DNA of 54,128 nt, taken from assembly GCA_001825665.1 (NCBI GenBank), contig MHXZ01000045.1, positions 1 through 54,128 of the forward strand, written 5' to 3'. Position numbers and translations under genes: made by a program. Positions 42,936 through 51,708 of this stretch are shown piece by piece. Below the pieces are notes generated by a model, which worked only from the letters and a program-made list of their open reading frames with translations, did not search any database and had not been told where the DNA came from. This DNA comes from Planctomycetes bacterium GWF2_41_51 (GTDB taxonomy: Bacteria > Planctomycetota > Phycisphaerae > Sedimentisphaerales > UBA12454). Position 1 is the stretch's first letter; the number at the start of each line of letters is the position of its first letter.

Positions 42936-44672
42936 ATGGAAATTAAAAAAGGAATCGCGGTATCGCCGGGGATAGCAATAGCCAAATCCCTTGTTATAGA
43001 TGCGGAAGATTACCGCATACCAAGGCGGTCTATCCTTCCTTCGGTAAAAGTTGCCGAAGTCAAACGCGTCAGGGACGCTTTTAAGAAAGCAATATCAGAA
43101 CTCGAGCATATTCATTCCGAGAAGGATTTCGAAGGCGAAAGAATTAAAGACATTTTCGCCGTTCATCTCAGGTTTTTGAAGGACAAAAACCTGAGAAAAA
43201 AGATTACCGACCTCGTCTATAATGACCTTTTGACCGCCGAATACGCTATATCCACAACCTTGCGCGATGTTGCAAACCATTTTGCCGCCGTCCAGGATAA
43301 ATACATAAGTGAGCGTGCCGCCGATATTTATGACATCGAAAAACGCTTGATGCGGCAGCTATTGGGCGAAAAGCGCGAAGACATCCAGCACATAACCGAT
43401 GAAGTTGTAATAGTTGCGCATGAATTAAGTCCGACACAAACAGCAGGTTTCGACAGGAAATTCATAAAAGGCTTCGCAACGGACGCAGGCGGCAGAACGA
43501 GCCATACAGCTATCGTAGCTCGTTCGATGGGTATTCCTGCGGTAGTGGGACTTGAAGATGTTACAAGCAATGTAGCGCCGTCAGCAACTGTAATCATAGA
43601 TGGCAATCGCGGTGTTGTGATAATAGAACCCGACGAGACAACTCTTAAACAATACCAGGAATTCGCAGTTGAATTCGAGAGACTGGAACGAGAGCTCGAC
43701 ACCTTGCGCGATATGGATGCAATTACCCGCGATGGTGTGATGGTGGAATTATACGGCAATATTGAATTTCCTAATGAAGCTGAAATGGTTCTGGATAAAG
43801 GCGGGCATGGGATTGGACTTTACCGAACAGAATTTCTTTACCTTTACAGCGAAACTGAACCTACCGAAGAAGACCATTACAACGCTTATAAGCAGGTGAT
43901 AAATGTATTCGGCAATATGCCGGTGATAATAAGAACAATGGACCTCGGAGCCGATAAGTTCACGCAGAGTAAAAGATTCGTACGCGAATCAAATCCGTTT
44001 TTGGGTTTGCGTTCGATACGATTCTGCCTGCAAAACCTCGTATTGTTCAAAACACAATTGAGAGCAATTTTACGGGCATCAGTTAACGGCAATATCCGTA
44101 TAATGTTTCCGCTGATAAGCAGTCTTCATGAATTGCGGCAGGCAAAAATGATATTGCGCGATGTAATGGAAGATCTCGATGAGGATGGAAAAAAATATAA
44201 CCCTAATGTTCCAATAGGCATTATGATAGAAACACCATCGGCGGCATTGACTGCTTCAATCCTTGCGGGTGAGTGCGACTTTTTCAGTATCGGAACAAAT
44301 GACCTTATTCAATATACACTGGCTGTTGACCGAGGAAACGAAAGGGTGTCAACGCTTTATTCAGGCGCAGACCCGGCTGTAATAAAACTTATGAGAAGTG
44401 TTATTCATGACGCAAGCAAAGCGAAAATTAACGCGAGTATCTGCGGTGAAATGGCATCGGATCCTGAATTTATAATGCTGCTTTTAGGTTTGGGATACAG
44501 GACTTTTTCACTGGCACCGCCAATGATTCCTGAAATTAAGAAATTAATACGGTCTGTAACAATTGAATCGTGCAATGCTATCGCAAGGAAAGTTCTGATG
44601 ATGAATTCAGAACGAGAAGTTATAAATTATCTTCGAAGCGCTGCTATGAAAGTACTGCCTGAAGTATTTTAA
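42936..44672 (+). CDS. ptsI: PTS enzyme I (phosphoenolpyruvate-protein phosphotransferase)
   Basis: This 578-residue enzyme I has the normal full length. It has the HPr-binding N-terminal domain, the swivelling phospho-His domain with GGRTSHTAIVARSMGIPAVVG (His190) and the PEP-binding barrel (IGLYRTEFLYL, FSIGTNDLIQYTLAVDRGNE) with the catalytic Cys503 in ICGEMASDP. It transfers phosphate from PEP to HPr. It starts six bases after the HPr stop, so the two are co-translated. All residues needed for activity are present. Confidence 0.95.
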   Translation: MEIKKGIAVSPGIAIAKSLVIDAEDYRIPRRSILPSVKVAEVKRVRDAFKKAISELEHIHSEKDFEGERIKDIFAVHLRFLKDKNLRKKITDLVYNDLLTAEYAISTTLRDVANHFAAVQDKYISERAADIYDIEKRLMRQLLGEKREDIQHITDEVVIVAHELSPTQTAGFDRKFIKGFATDAGGRTSHTAIVARSMGIPAVVGLEDVTSNVAPSATVIIDGNRGVVIIEPDETTLKQYQEFAVEFERLERELDTLRDMDAITRDGVMVELYGNIEFPNEAEMVLDKGGHGIGLYRTEFLYLYSETEPTEEDHYNAYKQVINVFGNMPVIIRTMDLGADKFTQSKRFVRESNPFLGLRSIRFCLQNLVLFKTQLRAILRASVNGNIRIMFPLISSLHELRQAKMILRDVMEDLDEDGKKYNPNVPIGIMIETPSAALTASILAGECDFFSIGTNDLIQYTLAVDRGNERVSTLYSGADPAVIKLMRSVIHDASKAKINASICGEMASDPEFIMLLLGLGYRTFSLAPPMIPEIKKLIRSVTIESCNAIARKVLMMNSEREVINYLRSAAMKVLPEVF

Positions 44673-44737
44673 TAAAACTTAAAATTGTGAAATCCCAAAG
44701 GGGATGACTGAAAATATTTAAAAATAAATTTGGAGAT

Positions 44738-45403
44738 TTGCAGATAGAACAAAATGTTCAAACACTTGCTGGAAGATATAAAATACAAGGGAATGTAAGA
44801 TTTTTATCACATCAGGAAGCCATGCGGGCCATTCAAAGGTCTCTGATACGCAGCGGGGTCAACCTGCTTTACAGCCAGGGTTATAATCCACGTCCAAGGT
44901 TGTCTCTTCCTCTGCCCAAAAGTGTAGGGCTTGAGTCAGAAGATGAACTTTTTTGTGCGCAAATTTCAAACAGCGAAAATTCTAATAAAGAGATTTATCA
45001 AAAGATATCCGCTCAATTACCTGAAGGTTTTTCGCTTATCGATATTGCAATTCATAATGGCAAAGTAAGTATCAAACCCATCGAAGCAGAATATGTAGTT
45101 CAATTAAGCAAAGAAGAAATAGATAGTGTTTCGGCAGCAATAAATAAACTTAACGAATCTATCGCAGCCGGTGTAGAAATAATAATAGAAAGAACAGTTG
45201 ATGAAAAAGGAAATGTCAAAACAGTCGATGTCGGCAGATTTATAAAATCAGTCGAACCGATTGCGGAAGGTGTTAAGATTATTAGTCTAATCAGCGATAA
45301 GGGGACGATAAGACCTGATGAGATAATAAAACTTCTGGGACTCGGGGCCGAAAGGCTTGGCATCTCTATGACAAGAAAAAAAGTCAACTGGCAAATGAAT
45401 TAA
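44738..45403 (+). CDS. DUF2344 / TIGR03936-family protein
   Basis: The 221-residue protein has the family opening YKIQGNVRFLSHQEAMRAIQRSLIRSGVNLLYSQGYNPRPRLSLPLPKSVGLES. In many bacteria this domain is fused to or follows a radical-SAM protein and precedes an RNase E/G gene. Here the RNase gene follows by 12 bases but no radical-SAM partner is upstream. The TTG start has GGAG only 2 bases away, which is too close, and the frame stays open back to 44708 with only a CTG as a possible earlier start. The translation start is therefore unsettled. A role in RNA modification or processing is often guessed but unproven. Confidence 0.78.
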   Translation: MQIEQNVQTLAGRYKIQGNVRFLSHQEAMRAIQRSLIRSGVNLLYSQGYNPRPRLSLPLPKSVGLESEDELFCAQISNSENSNKEIYQKISAQLPEGFSLIDIAIHNGKVSIKPIEAEYVVQLSKEEIDSVSAAINKLNESIAAGVEIIIERTVDEKGNVKTVDVGRFIKSVEPIAEGVKIISLISDKGTIRPDEIIKLLGLGAERLGISMTRKKVNWQMN

Positions 45404-45415
45404 GGATAACATCGT

Positions 45416-46942
45416 ATGGCAATTGAAATGCTGATTAATGTAACAGAGGCGGAGGAGAATAGAATCGCCGTTGTTGAAAATGGGAGTCTTGAAGAACTTT
45501 ATATCGAAAGGTCTGCGACTGCGGGCCATGTAGGAAATATCTACAAGGGAGTGGTTGTAAATGTTGAGCCTGCAATACAGGCGGCCTTTATAGATTTCGG
45601 TTCAGGCAAGAACGGATTCCTTCATGTAAGCGACCTGCACCCGAAATACTTTATGCGAAAAGGTGAAGATTACACCGAGCATATCGGAAAAAGAAAGGCA
45701 CTGAAAGAAAGACCGCCGATTCAGCAGTGTGTTAAAAGAGGACAAAATCTTATTGTGCAGGTTACGAAAGAAGGCATCAATACAAAAGGACCCACGCTTT
45801 CTACATACCTTTCTCTTCCGGGCAAATATGTCGTTATGATGCCTTGGATGCACAATTTGGGCGTTTCTCAGAAAATCGAAGACGAACAGGAAAGAGCGAG
45901 ACTTCGGACAATACTCGATGAAATACAGGTGCCTGCTAAAACGGGTTTTATTCTCCGAACAGCAAGCGCAGGATGCTCCAAGAAAGATATTCAGAAAGAT
46001 ATCGAATATATCGGAAGACTGTGGAATGCAATTCAGAAGCGAATAGAAACAGAGCCTGCTCCATCAGAGTTGTACAAGGAATCTGACCTTGTGATTCGAA
46101 CAATGAGGGATATTTTCAATACGAGCATAAGCAGGATAATTTGCGATAGCGAAAATGTCTGCAAGAGAATCAGGGATTTTCTTGGGATTGTCCAGCCGCG
46201 TATGATGAAAAGAGTAAGTTATTATGATGGAAAGATACCGCTATTTCATAAATATAGAATTGAAGAAGAGCTCAAGAAAATAAATTCAAAAAGAGTTGAG
46301 CTTAGAAGCGGCGGTTCGATAATTGTCGAACAGACCGAAGCGCTTGTGGCGATAGATGTAAACAGCGGGAAATATACCAAACATGAAAACGCGGAACAAA
46401 CGGCTCTGAAAATTAATATGGAAGCCGCAAAAGAAATCGCGCGTCAATTGAAGCTTCGTGATTTGGGCGGTTTGATAATCTGCGACTTCATCGATATGCG
46501 CGATGCAAAGAACAGAAGAGAAGTAGAAAAAACATTCCGTAATGCATTGTCAAGCGACAGAGCGCGAAGCAGAATATTAAAAATTAGCGCATTTGGAATT
46601 ATAGAGATGACAAGGCAGCGAATGAGGCCAAGTTTGCAGCTAAGCCATTATCTGAGATGTCCTTATTGCGCAGGAAGCGGAATGATAAAAAGCCCTGCAA
46701 CTGCTGCAATTGAAATAATCAGAACACTAAATATGGCTGCCTCGAGAAAAGAAGTGAAAAAAATTATGCTGTCTGCTGCGCCTGCAATCGCGGATTTTAT
46801 GCTGAACCAAAGAAGAGCGATAATTGCTAAAATCGAATTAACTGAACAAAAACAGATTTTTATCAAACCTGATGAGTCTTGCCCCGCGGAACAATTTAAT
46901 ATAATATGTTACGATGAGCGTGAAGGAATAGTGAAAATCTAA
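45416..46942 (+). CDS. ribonuclease E/G family endoribonuclease
   Basis: This 508-residue protein is the size of RNase G. An S1 domain lies near residues 35-130 (GNIYKGVVVNVEPAIQAAFIDFGSGKNGFLH). The catalytic DNase I-like domain has the two metal-binding aspartates, Asp314 (VAIDVNSGKYT) and Asp357 (IICDFIDMRD). A CPYCAGSG zinc-link motif follows. It cuts single-stranded, 5'-monophosphorylated RNA in rRNA maturation and mRNA decay. It lacks the long C-terminal scaffold of E. coli RNase E. It is coupled to the DUF2344 gene upstream, as in many genomes. Confidence 0.92.
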   Translation: MAIEMLINVTEAEENRIAVVENGSLEELYIERSATAGHVGNIYKGVVVNVEPAIQAAFIDFGSGKNGFLHVSDLHPKYFMRKGEDYTEHIGKRKALKERPPIQQCVKRGQNLIVQVTKEGINTKGPTLSTYLSLPGKYVVMMPWMHNLGVSQKIEDEQERARLRTILDEIQVPAKTGFILRTASAGCSKKDIQKDIEYIGRLWNAIQKRIETEPAPSELYKESDLVIRTMRDIFNTSISRIICDSENVCKRIRDFLGIVQPRMMKRVSYYDGKIPLFHKYRIEEELKKINSKRVELRSGGSIIVEQTEALVAIDVNSGKYTKHENAEQTALKINMEAAKEIARQLKLRDLGGLIICDFIDMRDAKNRREVEKTFRNALSSDRARSRILKISAFGIIEMTRQRMRPSLQLSHYLRCPYCAGSGMIKSPATAAIEIIRTLNMAASRKEVKKIMLSAAPAIADFMLNQRRAIIAKIELTEQKQIFIKPDESCPAEQFNIICYDEREGIVKI

Positions 46943-46970
46943 GAATATCGAATTATACGGGCATAATGAA

Positions 46971-47948
46971 ATGAAATTTGACCTTGAATACGCATCACAG
47001 GTAATAAACGCGGAAGCAAACGCTGTTGCGAAGATGGCTGGAATTGTTGACGGCAGTTTCGAAGCTGCGGCGGATTTAATCTATTCGTGCAGGGGTTCTG
47101 TTATCGTTACCGGAATGGGAAAAGCGGGAATTGTAGGTCAAAAAATCAGTTCAACGATGGCATCAACAGGAACGCCAAGCCATTTTCTTCATCCTGCAGA
47201 AGCCGTTCACGGTGATTCGGGAAGATTAAGAAAGAGCGATGTTGTACTTGCGCTGAGCTATGGCGGAGAAACAGACGAAATCTTACGGTTAATAACTATC
47301 GTAAAGCAGCTTGAAATAAAAATTATCGCCATTACAGGGAATGATAAATCACGAATGGCAAAATACAGCGATATTGTTTTGTGTATGGGCAAACTCGAAG
47401 AGGCCTGTCCGCTGGGAGTTGCACCGAGCGTTTCAACGACGTGTATGCTGGCGGTTGGCGATGCGCTGGCGCTTACGGTTATGAAAGCGAGAAATTTCAG
47501 CGTTGAAGAATACGCGAGATTTCATCCCGCCGGTTCATTGGGCGCAAAACTTATTACAGTCGAACAATCAATGATGTTTCAAAGTGGAGAAAAACTGCCG
47601 ATTGCAAATGCTGATGATAATGTAAAACAGATGCTTGGCAAGAACATCGACGTAAAAAGGCATGGAGCTGTGATGGTTGTTGATTCGAACGGCAAACTGA
47701 CCGGCATCATCACTGATGCAGACCTGAGAAGACTTATAGCGAAGAACGGGACGAATTTGTTCGATTGCAAAGTTAAGGATGTTATGACCGTAAACTGCAA
47801 GAGAATAAAAGCGAGCGCACTTGCGGCGGAAGCTATGGCTATATTTCATAAACACAGAATCGATGATTTGCCTGTCGTTGATGAAGACGATAAACCAGTC
47901 GGAATGATTGACGTCCAGGATGTTGTTTCGATAAAGATTGTAGGTTAG
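46971..47948 (+). CDS. kdsD: arabinose-5-phosphate isomerase (KdsD/KpsF/GutQ family)
   Basis: This 325-residue protein has an N-terminal SIS sugar-isomerase domain (VTGMGKAGIVGQKISSTMASTGTPSHFLHPAEAVHGDSG; LSYGGETDEIL) and two C-terminal CBS domains (VVDSNGKLTGIITDADLRR and LPVVDEDDKPVGMIDVQDVV). It converts ribulose-5-phosphate to arabinose-5-phosphate, the first step toward Kdo in LPS. kdsC follows after three bases, which supports the assignment over gutQ-like roles. Its presence implies Kdo-containing LPS in this organism. Confidence 0.93.
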   Translation: MKFDLEYASQVINAEANAVAKMAGIVDGSFEAAADLIYSCRGSVIVTGMGKAGIVGQKISSTMASTGTPSHFLHPAEAVHGDSGRLRKSDVVLALSYGGETDEILRLITIVKQLEIKIIAITGNDKSRMAKYSDIVLCMGKLEEACPLGVAPSVSTTCMLAVGDALALTVMKARNFSVEEYARFHPAGSLGAKLITVEQSMMFQSGEKLPIANADDNVKQMLGKNIDVKRHGAVMVVDSNGKLTGIITDADLRRLIAKNGTNLFDCKVKDVMTVNCKRIKASALAAEAMAIFHKHRIDDLPVVDEDDKPVGMIDVQDVVSIKIVG

Positions 47949-47951
47949 CGA

Positions 47952-48479
47952 ATGGCGCAAATCAGCAAAACCGACCTTAAAGAAATAAAGCTGCTTGCGA
48001 TGGATGTTGACGGCGTATTGACCGATGGAACGATAACAATCAGTTCCGATGGGGTTGAATCGAAAAGTTTCAATCTGCTTGACGGACATGGGATAAAAAT
48101 GTGGCAACGAACAGGCATGAAAGTAGCATTAATCAGCGGAAGAGAAAGTGTTGTAACGAAAAAAAGAGCTGAAGAACTGGAGATTAGTTTTTTGTATCAG
48201 CCGTGCAAACAGAAACTTTTATGCTTTGAAAAACTCCTTAAAGAAACTGGTCTTGATGCAAAGAATATCGCATATATCGGAGACGATTTGCTGGATGTTC
48301 CAATTGTTCGGCGGGCAGGTTTCGGTGTCGCGGTAGTTAATGGAGTCGATGAACTCAAAAATTGTGCTCACTATGTAACCTCTCGAACAGGCGGGAATGG
48401 GGCAGTTCGTGAAGTTATAGAATATATTTTGAAAAATACAGGGCGGTGGGATGCCTTGATGGAACGGTATCTTATATGA
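47952..48479 (+). CDS. kdsC: Kdo-8-phosphate phosphatase
   Basis: This 175-residue HAD-family protein has the first motif LLAMDVDGVLTDG (Asp18 nucleophile, Asp20), then VALISGRES and YIGDDLLDVPIVRRAGFGVAV, the pattern of KdsC. It removes phosphate from Kdo-8-phosphate. Its stop overlaps the following ATG (ATGA at 48476-48479), so the next protein is translationally coupled. Confidence 0.93.
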   Translation: MAQISKTDLKEIKLLAMDVDGVLTDGTITISSDGVESKSFNLLDGHGIKMWQRTGMKVALISGRESVVTKKRAEELEISFLYQPCKQKLLCFEKLLKETGLDAKNIAYIGDDLLDVPIVRRAGFGVAVVNGVDELKNCAHYVTSRTGGNGAVREVIEYILKNTGRWDALMERYLI

Positions 48480-50626
48480 TTGGCGGCAGAAAATTTAAAA
48501 TCTGGCTGGTTTCGACATGTGCAGTTCTTGCTGCATTTGCCTTATACAAAATGTTCGGTGATACCGGCAATATTCAAATTTCAAAGCCGGATTACAAGAA
48601 TATACTGGACACAAATGGAATACCTGTGGATTCGAATTCGGGTCGAATTGGGCAGGCAAAAGTTGGAGACGTGGGAAAAGCAAGTTTTCGAACAGTCAAT
48701 CCAAAAACACGAAAACTCGAACGCGTAATTGGATTTGAAAAAGTACTGCATAAAACAGGTGACGAATGGCAGCTTGATAAGCCTTATATGAATGTTTACC
48801 AGGAAAATATCCGGTGCGATATAAAAGCTGATACCGGGATAGTTGAAATTGAAAATCTCGAAGGAGCTAAACCTTCAGCTAAACAAGCTGTTATGAAAGG
48901 CAATGTCGTTGTTCATATTCACGGGCAAGGCAAACGTTCGGACAGCTTTATTTATCTTAACGAAGTTGCTTTTGACAACGACCGTTCTATGCTTTGGTCA
49001 AAGGACGATATAACTTTTGTTTCACAGGAAGCAGAACTCGCCGGCAAAGGCATGGAAATAGTTTACAATAATGCAACCAGCAGGCTCGAATTCCTGAAGA
49101 TAAAAAAAGTCGATTACCTGAATATAAAAGATATTGTAAAGAATGCGGATGTCAAAACAACGGAAGTTATAAATGAGCCGAATGATTTGGTTAAAAGTTC
49201 AGAGATGATTGCTTCGGCAGAAGAGCCGCAAACTGAGATACAACAAGGGGAACCGAACGAAACTGCATCGAGAAAAGAAGATTATCTTTGTCTTTTCAGA
49301 GATAATGTCAGAATTGAATACAAAGAAGAAGTTGTTATGGCAGATGAGATTTCTATAACAAATCTTATGTTGTCTCAGAAAAAAGAGAAATCAAAAAAAG
49401 GTCAGCAGCAGTCAGCGAAATCCGAAGACAACACTTTAGTTGAAAAGAAAAAGGAAACTAATACTAATAGTGTAGAAAAAATTGTACAGCCGTCACAGCC
49501 CGCAGTTGAAACTAAGGGCAATGTAATAGCTACTGTTAAGTGCGACGGGCCGATGATAATCAGACCTGTTAACGCAAAAGAATATGAAGAAATAAAGCCT
49601 GCAAAGTTTAAAGGATTTAATCAGTTAAACAGTGCGATGCGAAAAACTTTGGGTGAGCGGAATTTGCTTATCGCTGAAAAGATTAAATATAATATTGAAA
49701 CAGAAACGGCGGACGCTAACGGTCAGGTTGAACTTGTTTTCTATCCTCAAATTCAAACTGATACAGGTAAACAAAAAGTTCCATTTATTATTGCGGCGGC
49801 AGAGGGCGCTAAATTTTCAATTCCTGATAATCAGGCGATTTTCTTCGGCGATGTGAAAGGTGTATTTGTTAAGCAAACCGATTCGTTTGAAGAACAGAAT
49901 ATTTTCTACGGCAGCAAACTCATTGCAGACCTCGCGGAGAAACAGGAAAGCAAGGATGTTATGGCATCTTCAGATATTTCGCATATTACTATTTTGGGAC
50001 CAAACGTCCGACTTGAATCTATTAAAACAATGGGCGAAACAAAATTGAGTCACGCAAGACTCAAGTCTGAAAGAATCGATTATGATCGATTGACGGAAAA
50101 TATAATTGCAACTGGCAAAGGCAAAATCGAATACAGTAATACAGCTCAAAATCTGCGGCAGTCATCAGGCAAGAACAAACTCGATAAACCTTGCTTTACG
50201 CTTGCCGAAGGGTTTACGAAACTTGTGTGGGATACAAACACGATGCACGTTCGGGCAACAAGCGATGAAACCGCGGGAATCCATATAGGTTATCTGCCGG
50301 TACTTGAAACAGGATATGGCCCCAGAACTACTGTCGATACCAAACAGATAGATATAGATTATTATGAACCAACAGCCGGCAGAACCGAATTGAAAAAACT
50401 TGTCGCAAGCGGCGGAATTGTATATCACGAACAGGGTGGTAATGAATTCGCGGGCAAAGAATTGAATTACGATGCGATAGAGGAATATATGACCGTTAAT
50501 GGTTCCGAGGAAATGCCTTGTATGCTGAATGGCGTCTTCGCTGACGGAATCGAATACAATCTTAAAACCGGCACAGCAAACGCAGTTCTCGGCAGCGGCG
50601 TGGGAATTATGCCTGTTAAGGAATAA
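48476..50626 (+). CDS. LptC/LptA-like LPS transport protein, oversized
   Basis: ATG 48476 (overlapping the kdsC stop) is preferred over the upstream in-frame ATG at 48446. The 716-residue protein has one N-terminal membrane anchor (IWLVSTCAVLAAFALYKMF) and a long beta-rich extracytoplasmic part. The part near FEKVLHKTGDEWQLDKPYMNVYQ and AVMKGNVVVHIHGQGK resembles LptC/LptA (OstA-like) beta-jellyrolls, which ferry LPS across the periplasm. Later blocks such as SIPDNQAIFFGDVKGVF repeat the pattern. The E. coli order kdsD-kdsC-lptC supports the role. It is over three times the length of E. coli LptC, so it may combine LptC and several LptA-like modules. A Lys/Glu/Ser-rich linker is near residues 300-345. 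Confidence 0.75.
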   Translation: MIGGRKFKIWLVSTCAVLAAFALYKMFGDTGNIQISKPDYKNILDTNGIPVDSNSGRIGQAKVGDVGKASFRTVNPKTRKLERVIGFEKVLHKTGDEWQLDKPYMNVYQENIRCDIKADTGIVEIENLEGAKPSAKQAVMKGNVVVHIHGQGKRSDSFIYLNEVAFDNDRSMLWSKDDITFVSQEAELAGKGMEIVYNNATSRLEFLKIKKVDYLNIKDIVKNADVKTTEVINEPNDLVKSSEMIASAEEPQTEIQQGEPNETASRKEDYLCLFRDNVRIEYKEEVVMADEISITNLMLSQKKEKSKKGQQQSAKSEDNTLVEKKKETNTNSVEKIVQPSQPAVETKGNVIATVKCDGPMIIRPVNAKEYEEIKPAKFKGFNQLNSAMRKTLGERNLLIAEKIKYNIETETADANGQVELVFYPQIQTDTGKQKVPFIIAAAEGAKFSIPDNQAIFFGDVKGVFVKQTDSFEEQNIFYGSKLIADLAEKQESKDVMASSDISHITILGPNVRLESIKTMGETKLSHARLKSERIDYDRLTENIIATGKGKIEYSNTAQNLRQSSGKNKLDKPCFTLAEGFTKLVWDTNTMHVRATSDETAGIHIGYLPVLETGYGPRTTVDTKQIDIDYYEPTAGRTELKKLVASGGIVYHEQGGNEFAGKELNYDAIEEYMTVNGSEEMPCMLNGVFADGIEYNLKTGTANAVLGSGVGIMPVKE

Positions 50627-50674
50627 TCCAATAGCTAACCTGTTTTGTCGTGTTTTATCATCAGGGAAATAGAG

Positions 50675-50702
50675 TTGACATATTTTCTATTTTAGCTAAA
50701 CT
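50675..50702 (+). promoter_or_regulatory. candidate promoter of the etf operon
   Basis: TTGACA at 50675-50680 is consensus; TAAACT at 50697-50702 lies 16 bases further (4 of 6 match). It is in the only sizeable gap before etfB, about 80 bases before the start. Confidence 0.45.
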
Positions 50703-50780
50703 ATCCGCTCTTTATTGGGCAAAAAATAGGTATGCCCCTACAGAAATAGAAATAATATTCCTTATACAAGGAGGTTAATT

Positions 50781-51692
50781 TTGGCTTATAACTGTGTAGT
50801 AGCAATTAAGCAGGTGCCTGACACTAAGAGAATCACCGGCGAAGCGATGAATGACGACGGCACCGTCAACAGAGGTGCATTGCCGGCGGTATTCAATCCT
50901 GAAGACCTCAATGCGCTGGAACTGGCGCTTGATATTAAAGATAAATTCGGCGGGAAAGTTACTGTAGTTACAATGGGACTGCCCGCGGCGAGCGCAGTTT
51001 TGCGTGAAGCACTTTACCGTGGAGCAGATGACGCAATTCTTGTTACCGATAGACGAGCCGCAGCGAGCGATACTTTGGCGACAAGTTATATTTTAAGCTG
51101 TGCCGTAAAAAAACTCGATTATGATATAGTTCTTTGCGGAAGACAAGCTATTGATGGTGACACCGCTCAGGTAGGTCCTCAGATGGCTGAAAAACTTGGC
51201 ATTCCGCAGATTACTTATGTTGAAAAACTTTTGACTCTTGAAAATCATTATGTAACAGCTCGCAGAAATATTGGCAACGGCTGGCAGGAAGTAAAATGCA
51301 AATTGCCTGTACTGCTGACAGTTGTAGATGAAGCTAACGAGCCGAGAGTTGCGGCCGCGAAAAAACTGATGAAATTTAAAAAAGCAAGAACGGCTGTAGA
51401 AATTCAACAACAATTGAAAAAACAAAATCCTGCCGCAAGCGAAGCTGAATTAAAGCAGCTTGCAGATATGAAAATCAAAGAGCTTTCAGAGCAGGGTCTT
51501 TTAATAAAACAGTGGGACCTTGATCATCTCAAAGCCGATATGCAATGGTGCGGCAGAGACGGTTCACCGACAAAAGTACACCGCATTCAAAGTGTTGTCC
51601 TTACCGCTCGCGAAAGCAAAACAGTCGAAACGAGCGATAAAGGCATTTCAGATATGATTCACGAACTAATATCAGATAAGACTATAAGTTAA
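50781..51692 (+). CDS. etfB: electron transfer flavoprotein beta subunit
   Basis: This 303-residue ETF beta protein starts AYNCVVAIKQVPDTKRITGEA and has NPEDLNALELALDIKDKFGGKVTVVTMG and the CGRQAIDGDTAQVGPQMAEKLG block that contacts AMP/FAD. With EtfA it carries electrons from acyl-CoA dehydrogenases. The start is TTG at 50781, 6 bases after AAGGAGG. It is longer than classic EtfB (about 250 residues), as in anaerobe-type ETFs. etfA follows by 16 bases and an acyl-CoA dehydrogenase after that. Confidence 0.93.
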   Translation: MAYNCVVAIKQVPDTKRITGEAMNDDGTVNRGALPAVFNPEDLNALELALDIKDKFGGKVTVVTMGLPAASAVLREALYRGADDAILVTDRRAAASDTLATSYILSCAVKKLDYDIVLCGRQAIDGDTAQVGPQMAEKLGIPQITYVEKLLTLENHYVTARRNIGNGWQEVKCKLPVLLTVVDEANEPRVAAAKKLMKFKKARTAVEIQQQLKKQNPAASEAELKQLADMKIKELSEQGLLIKQWDLDHLKADMQWCGRDGSPTKVHRIQSVVLTARESKTVETSDKGISDMIHELISDKTIS

Positions 51693-51708
51693 TATTCAGG
51701 ATGATTCT

